DNA of 39,125 nucleotides from CAYMUC01 sp964471865 (lineage in GTDB: Bacteria > Actinomycetota > Acidimicrobiia > Acidimicrobiales > Ilumatobacteraceae): contig CAYYHU010000022.1 of the NCBI GenBank assembly GCA_964471865.1, positions 1 through 39,125 on the forward strand, written 5' to 3'. Below, one piece after another: positions 8,803 to 16,512 of the stretch (positions are counted from its first letter, which is position 1; every line of letters starts with the position of its first letter). The translations under genes and the position numbers were made by a program. Under the pieces are notes generated by a model. It saw only the letters and a program-made list of their open reading frames with translations, searched no databases and had not been told where the DNA came from.

Positions 8803-9312
8803 ATGGCACGACTCGGCGTACCCGACGGTGAGGGCCTCGAAGCCCACCGGATCTGGCAGTTGGCTCCGCATCTCGGGGTCGGAATGAAGGCAATGGGCAA
8901 GGCGGTCTACGAAGACTGCAGCTTGTCGATTCGCGAGCGCGAGGTCGCTCGAATGCGGATCGCCCAGCTCAATCAATGCGTTGTTTGACTGAATACCAGG
9001 GCTGCATCGGCGATGCAGCAAGGACTGTCAGACGAGCTCTACCAGCAGGTACAGCACTACCACGATCATCCCGACTTCTCGGATCGAGAACGCCTGGCTG
9101 CTGAATACGCAGAACGCTTCGCCATCGACCACACCGCTGTCGACGAGGATCTGTGGAATCGACTTCGTGAACATTTCGACGACACCGAACTGCTTGAGTT
9201 GACGATCACGATCGGGTTCTGTGTCGGTATGGGCCGCGCTTACCAGGTCCTTGACATCGAACGTGATTTCGACGTGCTGTGGAGTCGGGAACCACCTGCC
9301 AAACAGGAGTGA
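8803..9312 (+). CDS. AhpD-like/carboxymuconolactone decarboxylase-fold selenoprotein, in-frame TGA read as Sec62 (CxxU)
   Basis: The frame from ATG 8803 to the stop at 9312 encodes 169 residues if the single in-frame TGA at 8986-8988 is read as selenocysteine. Both halves fit one CMD/AhpD-fold protein. Upstream is REREVARMRIAQLNQCVV and downstream are LNTRAASAMQQGL and FSDRERLAAEYAERFAIDH, with no frame shift. The TGA falls exactly at the second cysteine of the family's CxxC redox motif, giving Cys59-Val-Val-Sec62. A hairpin suited to a bacterial SECIS follows 12 nt after the TGA. The usual AhpD histidine four residues after the second Cys is arginine here. The expected role is thiol-dependent peroxide or disulfide reduction. 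The alternative is a pseudogene with a Cys-to-stop mutation. The gene would be miscalled as two ORFs, 8803-8988 and 9013-9312. Confidence 0.78.
8986..9030 (+). promoter_or_regulatory. Candidate bacterial SECIS element immediately downstream of the TGA codon
   Basis: After the TGA (8986-8988) the arms GCTGCATC (9001-9008) and GATGCAGC (9012-9019) form a perfect 8-bp stem closed by the loop GGC. The loop starts with G and lies 20 nt after the TGA, within the spacing known for bacterial SECIS elements. CC (8996-8997) can pair with GG (9022-9023), and TGAC (8986-8989) with GTCA (9027-9030), which extends the structure down to the TGA. SelB binding is inferred. Confidence 0.65.
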
Positions 9313-9319
9313 CCGTTCC

Positions 9320-9359
9320 ATGACGAAGGCCCCGGGTGCTGTCCCGGGGCCTTCGTCAT
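9320..9359. terminator. Bidirectional intrinsic terminator
   Basis: ATGACGAAGGCCCCGGG (9320-9336) and its exact complement (9343-9359) form a 17-bp perfect stem with a 6-base loop. It sits between the convergent ends of the AhpD-like gene and livF, and would stop transcription from both sides. There is no strong T-tract. Confidence 0.85.
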
Positions 9360-9392
9360 GGTGGGTGGTTTCGAGTCGAACCAGGTTCTCGA

Positions 9393-10127
9393 TCAGCCGA
9401 GTGCAGCGTCCCCGAGGTACGAGGATTCCAGCAGGTCGCGGTTCGCTGACAACTCCGCCGCGGTACCTTGCATCATCAACGTCCCGTGGTTCAACACATA
9501 GCCTCGATCCGCCACCTCGAGCGCCATATGGACATGCTGTTCCACGACGAGCACCCCACAACCGGTCTCATCGGCGATACGCCGCACGATGGGCAGAAGC
9601 CGCTCCACGATGATCGGGGCGAGACCAAGGCTCATTTCGTCCACAAGCAGGACCTTGGGGTTCGACACCAGCGCTCGGGCCATGGCCAACATCTGCTGCT
9701 CACCGCCCGACAGCAGACCCGCGAGCCGCTTGGTCAACGGAGCGAGCGCCGGGAACATCTCCATCGCCCGATCAAAGGCCACGCTGCGCTCAGCTTTCGA
9801 TCCCGACAATCCGAGCCGGATGTTTTCGTAGACGGTGAGATCGAAGAACAACGAACGGTCCTCGGCCACGTGTGCCAATCCTCGTTGAGCCACGGTGTAG
9901 GCGGGTACGCCAGCCACAGACTCACCGATGACGTTCACAGTCCCCTCGATGGGCTGCAAGAGTCCCGAGATCGTGAGCAGAGTCGTCGTCTTGCCGGCGC
10001 CGTTCGGACCTAAAAGGGCCACAACCTCACCAGCACCAACACGTAGATCCAGACCTCGAACCACGGGAATTCCCCCGTAGCCCGTGTCGAGACCTTGAAT
10101 ATCGATCAAAGCATCGGATGACGACAT
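9393..10127 (-). CDS. livF: ABC transporter ATP-binding protein, LivF-type
   Basis: The 244-residue ATPase would energise uptake through the fused permease encoded upstream. It shows Walker A GPNGAGKTT, signature LSGGEQQ, Walker B VLLVDEMSLGL and the H-loop in VVEQHV. The region AHVAEDRSLFFDLTVYENI is characteristic of the LivF subfamily. I chose ATG 10127 with GGAG just upstream; its spacing is one base after the stop of livG. The frame extends to 10205, but that extension overlaps the end of livG and has no family resemblance. It is the last gene of the importer unit and is followed by a strong terminator. Confidence 0.94.
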   Translation of the reverse strand: MSSSDALIDIQGLDTGYGGIPVVRGLDLRVGAGEVVALLGPNGAGKTTTLLTISGLLQPIEGTVNVIGESVAGVPAYTVAQRGLAHVAEDRSLFFDLTVYENIRLGLSGSKAERSVAFDRAMEMFPALAPLTKRLAGLLSGGEQQMLAMARALVSNPKVLLVDEMSLGLAPIIVERLLPIVRRIADETGCGVLVVEQHVHMALEVADRGYVLNHGTLMMQGTAAELSANRDLLESSYLGDAALG

Positions 10128-10128
10128 C

Positions 10129-10971
10129 TCACTCCCCCTCCTCGCCACCGGCCTGCGGGGCATTCGACTCCGTAGCCTCGCCTGGCACTCTCGAAGTGCC
10201 CGCACTGGCCTGCATCTCGCCAGCTGACTCGCCGAGATAGGCCCCGATCACTGCCGGGTCCTTTCGCACTTGAGACGGTGTTCCGTGCGCAATGATTCGC
10301 CCAAAGTCCAAGACGTAGATGTAATCGCACACATTCAACACCAGACCCATGTCGTGGTCGATCAGAAAAATCGTTGTGCCCGAGGACAGAAATTCCCGAA
10401 GGTGAGCGCCAAGCAATTGGCTCTCATTGGTATCCAAACCAGCCGCAGGCTCATCAAGCAAAAGCAATTTCGGCTTAGCCGCCAGAGCACGAGCGACACT
10501 CACCAACTTGCGCTGACCATGTGACAAGTCGCTTGGCAAGGAGTCGGCAATGTCGGAAATTCCCAGGGCCGCCAGAGCCTCGTCGACGGCCGCCGCCCAT
10601 TCCGATCGCGGTCGGCGCAGCTTGACGAGATCAGCGAGGAAGGACCACCAGGTTGGCTTTTCGGCGGCCACTAACAAGTTGTCGCGGACCGTGAGGTCCT
10701 CGAACAACTCGAGGGACTGGAAGGTCCGGGTGAGCCCGAGGTGGGCCCGTTGGTCTGGCGACACCCCTTCGAGATCGTGCCCATCGAACACCGCCGTACC
10801 CGACGACACCGCCGTGAACCCGGTGATGGCGTCGATGAAGGTGGTCTTGCCGGCGCCGTTGGGACCGATCAACCCCACGAGTTTGCCGGATTCCACGCTC
10901 AGATCGACGTCGGCATTGGCGGCGAGGCCTCCGTAGCGAACGGTCAGCCCTCTGGTTTCGAGCAATGCCAT
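10129..10971 (-). CDS. livG: ABC transporter ATP-binding protein, LivG-type
   Basis: The 280-residue ATPase pairs with LivF as a nucleotide-binding subunit heterodimer. Walker A is GPNGAGKTT, the signature is the variant LSHGQRK, and Walker B is LLLLDEPAAGLD. The LivG-type segment LGLTRTFQSLELFEDLTVRDNL precedes the signature. I chose ATG 10971 because GGAGG lies nine bases upstream and because it starts one base after the permease stop, which implies coupled translation. A ~30-residue hydrophilic tail rich in Ala, Gly and Glu follows the ATPase domain. An upstream in-frame ATG at 11046 would overlap the permease. Confidence 0.94.
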   Translation of the reverse strand: MALLETRGLTVRYGGLAANADVDLSVESGKLVGLIGPNGAGKTTFIDAITGFTAVSSGTAVFDGHDLEGVSPDQRAHLGLTRTFQSLELFEDLTVRDNLLVAAEKPTWWSFLADLVKLRRPRSEWAAAVDEALAALGISDIADSLPSDLSHGQRKLVSVARALAAKPKLLLLDEPAAGLDTNESQLLGAHLREFLSSGTTIFLIDHDMGLVLNVCDYIYVLDFGRIIAHGTPSQVRKDPAVIGAYLGESAGEMQASAGTSRVPGEATESNAPQAGGEEGE

Positions 10972-10972
10972 G

Positions 10973-13309
10973 TCAGTGAACCTCCGCCGGACTCGAAGCA
11001 CTTGCAGCCGCTGGAGCGCCGTGCGCTCCGGGGGGGCCGTGGCCACCGCCGGTGCCTCGAATCGCCTGATAGATCCGCATTCCGATCACTCTCAGAACGA
11101 GCGAGATGTACACCCCGAGCAGCGGCATCCAGAACCAGCTGTAGGCATCCGGAACTCGTACCGGCCAGATGAGCGCTCCTGCAACCAGACCGACCAGCGC
11201 CGTGGGGCCGAGACGCTTGGCGACGAGGAGCCATTCCGCTCCTCGCGCCCGTCTCAACCAACTTCCGAAATATCTCAATATTGGTTGGAAGAATGGTGCA
11301 ATGCCCTCGGGGTGAATCGCCGCAGTCAGGACCAGCGAGGCTCCACCAACGACGGTGACATACCGGTCGATGCCGACTCCATGCAAGAAGTAGTTGGAGA
11401 ACACCACGATGAAACCGGCGGGTGCCAACAGGCCACCCACGATCGCTCCGTTGATAGATGTGATACCACCGAGGTAGGCGAACGCGAGGAAGACGAGCGA
11501 AGCCTGATAGACGAAGTTCGCCGACGACACGTCGACCTGCTTGAAGCCCAACATCACACCACCGATTCCCGCGATACCAGCAGCGATGCCAAAGGCCAGG
11601 AGCTTGGTGCGAGCGACGTTGATCCCTGCCGATGCTGCGGCCCGCTCATTGGCCCGCACGGCCAGGAAGCGACGGCCGGTGTTGTTTCGGCGCAGGTTTG
11701 CCACTGCAAGAGCCACCAAAGCCAACACGACGAAGACGAAGATCGTGAACGATGGACGGTCGTTGAGACCTCGGTCCCCCAGTGACGACATATTGATGCC
11801 GAAGAACGACGCCGGTTTCACATTGGCCGGTGCACCGGCGGTGAGATCGGTCAACGATGCGTTCTCGAAGTACAGCGTGAGCAAGGAGATCGCCGCAGCG
11901 ATCGTCACGACGGCCAACTGCACACCTCGAATACGCACCGCGGGAAGCCCGAGCAGAACACCCACGATGATCGCAACGACAACGCCGATCACCGCGGAGA
12001 TGTACCAGGGCAATCCGGGTCCACTGACGGGAAACGGGTTCGTGATCGTGGTCGATCCGTCCGACATCATCCGGGACATGACGAATGCTGAAACGCCCGC
12101 CAGCGACATCTGAGCGAGCGAAATCTGACCGACATACCCTGTCAGCACCACCATCGACAGCATGATCGTCGACGCGATCATCGATGTCGTCAAGGCAAAC
12201 GCGAAGATCGTACGAGGACCGGAATCCTCGAACAGGAACGCTGCGAGCACGACGATGACACCCCATACCGCGAGGTGTTGCTTGATCCGCAGCGGGTACG
12301 GAGCCAAGGGCAAGCGGCGTTCCTCGACGGTTCCTCGGATGGGTAGGCCTCGGCCTCGCAGGAACAGCACCACGGCGATCACCACGAGAGGAACGACCTC
12401 TCGAACGCCCGAACGCAGGAAAGTCGGGAACCAGTCCTTCGAGGACCAGAAACCGAGCAGAGACTGGATGGCGCCGATCAACAAGCCACCCCATGTGGCC
12501 GCCAAGATCGACTTGAGGCCACCGATGAGGGCAGCACCCAGCGCGACGACCACGAGTGCTGTGAGGCCGATCGGGGTGAGCGAGCCCTGGATCGGTCCGA
12601 CAGCGATCGCTGCAACGGTGGCGAGCACCGAGGCGATCACCCAGTTCAACAATGCCAGTCGCTGAGGCGAATACCCGAGCAGGACTGCGCCCTTTTCATT
12701 TCCGGCTGCGGCTCTGGTGGCCAAGCCGAACCGTGTGAACTGGAAGAACGCCCACAATCCGACACCGAGAACGATCGAAATACCGATCGCCCACAGCGCT
12801 CCGACCGGATAGGCCTTTCCGAGACCCAAGAAGTTCTTGATGATGCCGTCAGGGGTCACCGATTCGGGCTGACGACCGCTTCCTCCAAAGTGAAGCTGCG
12901 CCACACCCTGGAGATAGAGCATGAGACCTACAGAGCCCACGACTTTGCCCAAGGGGGCCGCGTTGCGCAGAGGCTTGAACACGAGAAAGTGAGTGAGCAA
13001 GCCGATCACGATCGCCATGACCAACGCCAGCAGGATCGCCCACAGAATAGGGGCCCCATCATCGCTGGCGATCTGGATCTCTACAGGGAGATTCAGCGAG
13101 TGGGTCGGCAGGATATCGACCCACGGAAGTTGGATCCTTCCGAATCGACGAGCCTCGTCGAAGGTGAACACGCCGTACATCGCCATGGCGCCGTACGCGA
13201 AGTTGATCACCCCCGAGCCGCGGAACACGATGACGATGCCCGAGCCGAGCATCGCATACAGCGAACCGAGGCCGAGACCGACCAGGGTGTAGAAGATGAT
13301 GTCGCTCAT
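10973..13309 (-). CDS. livHM: Fused branched-chain amino-acid-type ABC permease (LivH-LivM fusion)
   Basis: The 778-residue membrane protein combines both permease subunits normally encoded separately. Residues ~1-330 are LivH-like (start MSDIIFYTLVGLGLGSLYAMLGSG, EAA-type loop RAAAGNEKGAVLLGYSPQRLALL). A basic linker around FLRGRGLPIRGTVEERR follows. The LivM-like half has the loop LAVRANERAAASAGINVARTKLLAFG. Many hydrophobic helices are visible in both halves. After the LivM core come two further hydrophobic segments and a Gly/Ala/Pro-rich tail. I chose ATG 13309 with GGAGG four bases upstream. Imported substrates of this family include amino acids, short amides and aromatic or carboxylic acids; which applies here is unknown. 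Confidence 0.93.
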   Translation of the reverse strand: MSDIIFYTLVGLGLGSLYAMLGSGIVIVFRGSGVINFAYGAMAMYGVFTFDEARRFGRIQLPWVDILPTHSLNLPVEIQIASDDGAPILWAILLALVMAIVIGLLTHFLVFKPLRNAAPLGKVVGSVGLMLYLQGVAQLHFGGSGRQPESVTPDGIIKNFLGLGKAYPVGALWAIGISIVLGVGLWAFFQFTRFGLATRAAAGNEKGAVLLGYSPQRLALLNWVIASVLATVAAIAVGPIQGSLTPIGLTALVVVALGAALIGGLKSILAATWGGLLIGAIQSLLGFWSSKDWFPTFLRSGVREVVPLVVIAVVLFLRGRGLPIRGTVEERRLPLAPYPLRIKQHLAVWGVIVVLAAFLFEDSGPRTIFAFALTTSMIASTIMLSMVVLTGYVGQISLAQMSLAGVSAFVMSRMMSDGSTTITNPFPVSGPGLPWYISAVIGVVVAIIVGVLLGLPAVRIRGVQLAVVTIAAAISLLTLYFENASLTDLTAGAPANVKPASFFGINMSSLGDRGLNDRPSFTIFVFVVLALVALAVANLRRNNTGRRFLAVRANERAAASAGINVARTKLLAFGIAAGIAGIGGVMLGFKQVDVSSANFVYQASLVFLAFAYLGGITSINGAIVGGLLAPAGFIVVFSNYFLHGVGIDRYVTVVGGASLVLTAAIHPEGIAPFFQPILRYFGSWLRRARGAEWLLVAKRLGPTALVGLVAGALIWPVRVPDAYSWFWMPLLGVYISLVLRVIGMRIYQAIRGTGGGHGPPGAHGAPAAASASSPAEVH

Positions 13310-13616
13310 CAAACCTCCGCGACCATGTCGCTCTGTCCAGGATGTACGGGATCTAGACCGAACATTCGCGCTGTGACGCAGACGAATGGCGTTCCGGCCG
13401 TGCAATGTGCTCGACCTCCCCGAGCGAGCCATTCGGATCGCCGTGTGCATTCTGTCACGTCCGAATTGACCGGTCCATTAATTCGCCATCGCCCCAGGTC
13501 CTCGGCCTGGTCGCCACCGCAAACGAGCCGAGACGCGATGAGGCCTCGGCCACCCAAGGGCGACCGAGGCCTCATCTCTACTATGCGGAACGTGTTCCGG
13601 CTTTGATATGCGTTGC
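13310..13616. other. Intergenic region between binding-protein gene and permease gene
   Basis: This 307-base stretch carries the 13-bp hairpin at 13537-13576 and the leader of the permease gene. I see no convincing coding sequence; the frames that cross it lack family resemblance. Confidence 0.6.
13537..13576. terminator. Hairpin downstream of the binding-protein gene (terminator or attenuator)
   Basis: GATGAGGCCTCGG (13537-13549) and CCGAGGCCTCATC (13564-13576) are perfectly complementary, with a 14-base loop. The element lies about 40 bp after the stop of the solute-binding gene and before the permease. In ABC operons such hairpins keep binding-protein mRNA in excess of permease mRNA. There is no long T-tract, so 3'-end protection is as likely as termination. 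Confidence 0.7.
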
Positions 13617-15155
13617 TCAGCCCGCAGGCTTGAGAGCTGTCCCGGCCACGAGATCCAAGCCGCTAAAGCGGCGACGGACCGGAATGAGGTTCTCGCCATC
13701 CCATTGCGACGCGGTCACCGTGGCGTTACACACGGCGATGTACGGAGCCGGAGCCGTCGAGCATGAAATCGGGGTACCGCCAAAGGAGTGTTCATCAACC
13801 GAATTGGCGAACGCCGCCGACAACGACTCGCCGTTGACTTCTCCCCCGGCGGCAGCAATCTGTGCAGCTAGGCGCCACATGGTGAGCAAGCCGGAAGCGG
13901 CCTGCGTAGCGAATCCCTTACGCGCTTCTGCTTCGGGAACGCCGTACTCAGCGGACTTGCCCTGATAAATCTCGGCTTCGAAGCGATCACGAGGGTTGTC
14001 GATGGTCTCGGGCGGATTCAGCACAGCGCCAGCAGCACCAACGAAGTACACGTCCTTGGCGAGATCACCAGCTGCAGCCATCGCATCGAAGTCGATGCAG
14101 GCTCCCGACAGAACCAACGGAATCGACTGCGGCGTCCAGCCTGCGCGTCCGAGACCGTCGACCATGTTCCAGCAGTCAGCACCTTGGGCCGAGAAGATCA
14201 TCGAGTCAGGCTCGAAATCGAGTACCTGGGCGACAATCGGCGACACGTCGGGAGTTGCGGGCTTCACCGGAACCCCGATGAACTCGAGCTCGGGTACGGT
14301 ACCCGCACGAGCTGATGCACCGGGCTCAATCCCCTTGATCACTTCGAGGGGCTTCTTCTCGAGGTCGTTGTAGCAGACCACGCCAGGGGGCGTATCCGCC
14401 CACGGAACTCCGATCCGCTTACCACCGATGTCGTTGGTGACAAACTCGACGAGTCCGGTGTGGACACCGAGGCAGCCGCCACCGCCACCGATCGAGTACA
14501 CGCCGGGCGAGGTGAAGTCACCGATCGTGATCGGCGTGATCACGATCACCGGGACGCCAGCAGCGTTATAGATCGGGAAGTGGTTACCGAAGAAGTTGAT
14601 CGTCGATACGACGATGTCCGCACCCTTGGCGATCAACTCGTTCGCGCAGCGCTGCGAGTCGTCCGGCGACACCGCCATCTTGCACACTTCGAGTTTGATC
14701 GGGCGCCCCGGGGCACCATTCTGGATATCAGCGCCGAGGCCGCCGAGTTCAGCATTGATGAACTCGACCAACCCCTCACCCATAATCGTGAATTCGGGGA
14801 ACGAACCGTTCGGATCGCCCTCGAGGTTCTGCCAGCCCACCACGATCGGATCGCCTTCCGCGGCAATGGGATTCGCGATGGCGCAGGTCACGTCGGAAAT
14901 GAAGCGGCCGGCACCGTTACCTTCTTCGCCATCGATCGAAGCGTCGATCTCAGGACAGCCGGCGGATCCCCCACCCGAATCCGGAGTCTCGGTCGAATCT
15001 GGCGCCGAGGTCGTAGCGGGCGCAGCTGTGGTCGCTGGCGCAGCCGTCGTAGCTGGAGTCGAGTCCCCATCGTCGTCGCCACAGGCTGCTGCGACGAGCA
15101 CGAGGGCGCACGTAGCGGCCAGGTACCGCCGTCCCTGTCGTCTCTTGGTCGTCAT
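13617..15155 (-). CDS. ABC transporter substrate-binding lipoprotein (LivK/type-1 periplasmic fold)
   Basis: The 512-residue protein is the extracellular receptor of the importer. A signal peptide (MTTKRRQGRR then a hydrophobic run) ends in the lipobox VAAAC with Cys25 as the lipidation site. A flexible Thr/Ala/Pro/Asp-rich linker (about residues 30-66) contains an imperfect PATTAA repeat. The mature part has the two-lobed type-1 binding fold: IVVGWQNLEGDPNGSFPEF, RCANELIAKGADIVVS, and a later segment VAQVLDFEPDSMIFSAQGAD. Several extra cysteines (GCPEIDA, VCKMAV, RCANE, GCLGV, VCYND) could form disulfides. The ATG at 15155 is preceded by GGGAG at a rather long spacing. The ligand is unknown. 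Confidence 0.93.
   Translation of the reverse strand: MTTKRRQGRRYLAATCALVLVAAACGDDDGDSTPATTAAPATTAAPATTSAPDSTETPDSGGGSAGCPEIDASIDGEEGNGAGRFISDVTCAIANPIAAEGDPIVVGWQNLEGDPNGSFPEFTIMGEGLVEFINAELGGLGADIQNGAPGRPIKLEVCKMAVSPDDSQRCANELIAKGADIVVSTINFFGNHFPIYNAAGVPVIVITPITIGDFTSPGVYSIGGGGGCLGVHTGLVEFVTNDIGGKRIGVPWADTPPGVVCYNDLEKKPLEVIKGIEPGASARAGTVPELEFIGVPVKPATPDVSPIVAQVLDFEPDSMIFSAQGADCWNMVDGLGRAGWTPQSIPLVLSGACIDFDAMAAAGDLAKDVYFVGAAGAVLNPPETIDNPRDRFEAEIYQGKSAEYGVPEAEARKGFATQAASGLLTMWRLAAQIAAAGGEVNGESLSAAFANSVDEHSFGGTPISCSTAPAPYIAVCNATVTASQWDGENLIPVRRRFSGLDLVAGTALKPAG
15008..15060 (-). repeat. Imperfect 18-bp tandem repeat encoding the lipoprotein linker
   Basis: Two 18-base units at 15013-15030 and 15031-15048, plus a partial third to 15060, encode the repeated Pro-Ala-Thr-Thr-Ala-Ala linker that tethers the binding protein to the membrane. 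Copy number may vary between strains. Confidence 0.6.
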
Positions 15156-15889
15156 CAGGTCATGTCTCCCATTTGTTCACGGATCACGGCTGAGCCACTC
15201 AGCCGCACGTGAAGTGTGTCACGCCATAAGGCCCTAAAGCGATTCAGGGGAGCCCTCCGGCACATTGGGGACCTCGAAACCCATCGCCTCATGGCGAGTG
15301 CGGACCTTGCAAGGTTCTGTATCCGAATTAACGAAAGTGCTTGACGACACTCGAGAGCGAACTCGCTGGATATCGAGATCGACTTAGGAGAACAGCCCGT
15401 GAACTTGAGCGCGTTCCTGACATGGGGTCGGAGCCGGGATACATCGACAAGATTCAACACTCGGTGCAAGTTCTGCGACATGCCCACGATCGGCGCGCCT
15501 CAGATCGCGGTCGAATCCACCGGCGCGCACCGTCAATCTGGCGATGAAGCCTCCCGAAAGGACGCCTGGCCCCGGTCCACCGCGCGCATCCGATTCTTGA
15601 GCATCGTTCCGGTCGCTACCAGCAGTTTCACTCGGCACGAAAGCCAAAGACTCTTCGAGCGCTGAGGTGATCGAAACCGAGTCACCATCACCACGACCAC
15701 ATGCTGGGGCGATGGACGTCACGAGAGAAGCGACATCAAGGAAACGTCGGACACGACACGAGGATGGAGTTGATTTCCTGGGCATCCCGCAGCGCCTGCC
15801 GGAAGAAACTCACGTATGGAGGCATTTCTCATCACGAGAACCGTCCGACACGCCAACCGAGATGTCCACGCTGGTGCGATGAACCCTGA
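15156..15889. other. Gene-poor region upstream of the binding-protein gene
   Basis: No convincing gene is seen in these 734 bases. A 12-bp perfect palindrome, ACCTTGCAAGGT, lies at 15304-15315, about 150 bp upstream of the binding-protein start, and could be an operator for the importer. Two weak small frames exist. One runs from GTG 15399 to 15665 after AGGAG and has one CxxC. The other, from TTG 15341 to 15547, is coiled-coil-like. Neither resembles a known family. The region could hold decayed sequence plus the importer promoter. Confidence 0.45.
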
Positions 15890-16411
15890 TCAGGCGTCGG
15901 CGGGGACACCCTTGGCGACGAGGGCCTCACGATCGTTCAAGAAATCACTCGAAAGATCCGGCGCTCCCATGTAATGAGGTTGCAGCACACGCCCGGCCAA
16001 CTGCCAGACACCATCACGCCGCACATAGTGATCATCGTAATGCGCCAAGAGGATGCCTTTAGCCCCATCGGCGCGCCGAAAGCGCTCACTGATGTACCAG
16101 CGTCCAACGGCCTTGGTCGGCGACGCCACGACGCCCTCGTCGGGATCGAACCAGGCTTCACCGTTCTGCACGGTCTGAACGACGGCCGCCATACCCTTCA
16201 TAGCCGAATACCAGAGTTCGGTGATGGCCTCTCGGCCCTCGACGAAGCGCCCTCGGCCGAGGTCCCACCCTGCGTCCTCGGCCCAGCACGAGGACCACAT
16301 GTCGCCACGGCGATGAACGACCGCATCCGCATATCGGTGAATCAGGCGCGAGATCGAGACGTAGTCGTCGGTACCGAGGGGTGTCAGTGTGATCGGATCA
16401 GGAAAGCTCAT
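15890..16411 (-). CDS. SnoaL-like/NTF2-fold protein
   Basis: The 173-residue protein matches the SnoaL_4 type of the NTF2 cone fold: VSISRLIHRYADAVVHR, then WSSCWAEDAGWDLG, GREAITELW, and a C-terminal RRDGVWQLAGRVLQPHYMG. Proteins of this fold act as small dehydratases, isomerases or hydroxylases, or as beta subunits of ring oxygenases. It is separated by 101 bp from a divergent P450. The start ATG 16411 has GAAGAG close upstream. No catalytic dyad could be assigned. A role in the same pathway as the P450 pair is inferred from position only. Confidence 0.82.
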   Translation of the reverse strand: MSFPDPITLTPLGTDDYVSISRLIHRYADAVVHRRGDMWSSCWAEDAGWDLGRGRFVEGREAITELWYSAMKGMAAVVQTVQNGEAWFDPDEGVVASPTKAVGRWYISERFRRADGAKGILLAHYDDHYVRRDGVWQLAGRVLQPHYMGAPDLSSDFLNDREALVAKGVPADA

Positions 16412-16500
16412 CTCTTCGGTTTAGTCCACAGAGCCAACCCATGACGATGGCGGAGTCGTCGACTGATCGCTCCGCGTCGTTCGTGACCATCGTCACTTGG

Positions 16501-16506
16501 GACAAT
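16501..16506 (+). promoter_or_regulatory. Candidate -10 box for a leaderless P450 transcript
   Basis: GACAAT ends 6 nt before GTG 16513, the geometry expected for a leaderless mRNA. This supports GTG 16513 over the upstream ATG 16441 as the P450 start. Confidence 0.4.
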
Positions 16507-16512
16507 AGGACG

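Noticed and set aside
8986..8988. The TGA in the AhpD-like gene as a plain inactivating mutation
   Set aside because: The frame is kept on both sides, the site is the redox cysteine, and a SECIS-like hairpin follows. A pseudogene remains possible but is less likely.
15008..15060. The 18-bp repeat as a CRISPR or regulatory array
   Set aside because: It lies in frame in the lipoprotein linker, has no spacers and encodes a Pro-Ala-Thr tether.
15384..15785. A 133-residue minus-strand frame in the gene-poor region
   Set aside because: There is no ribosome site and no similarity to a known family, and its composition looks non-coding.
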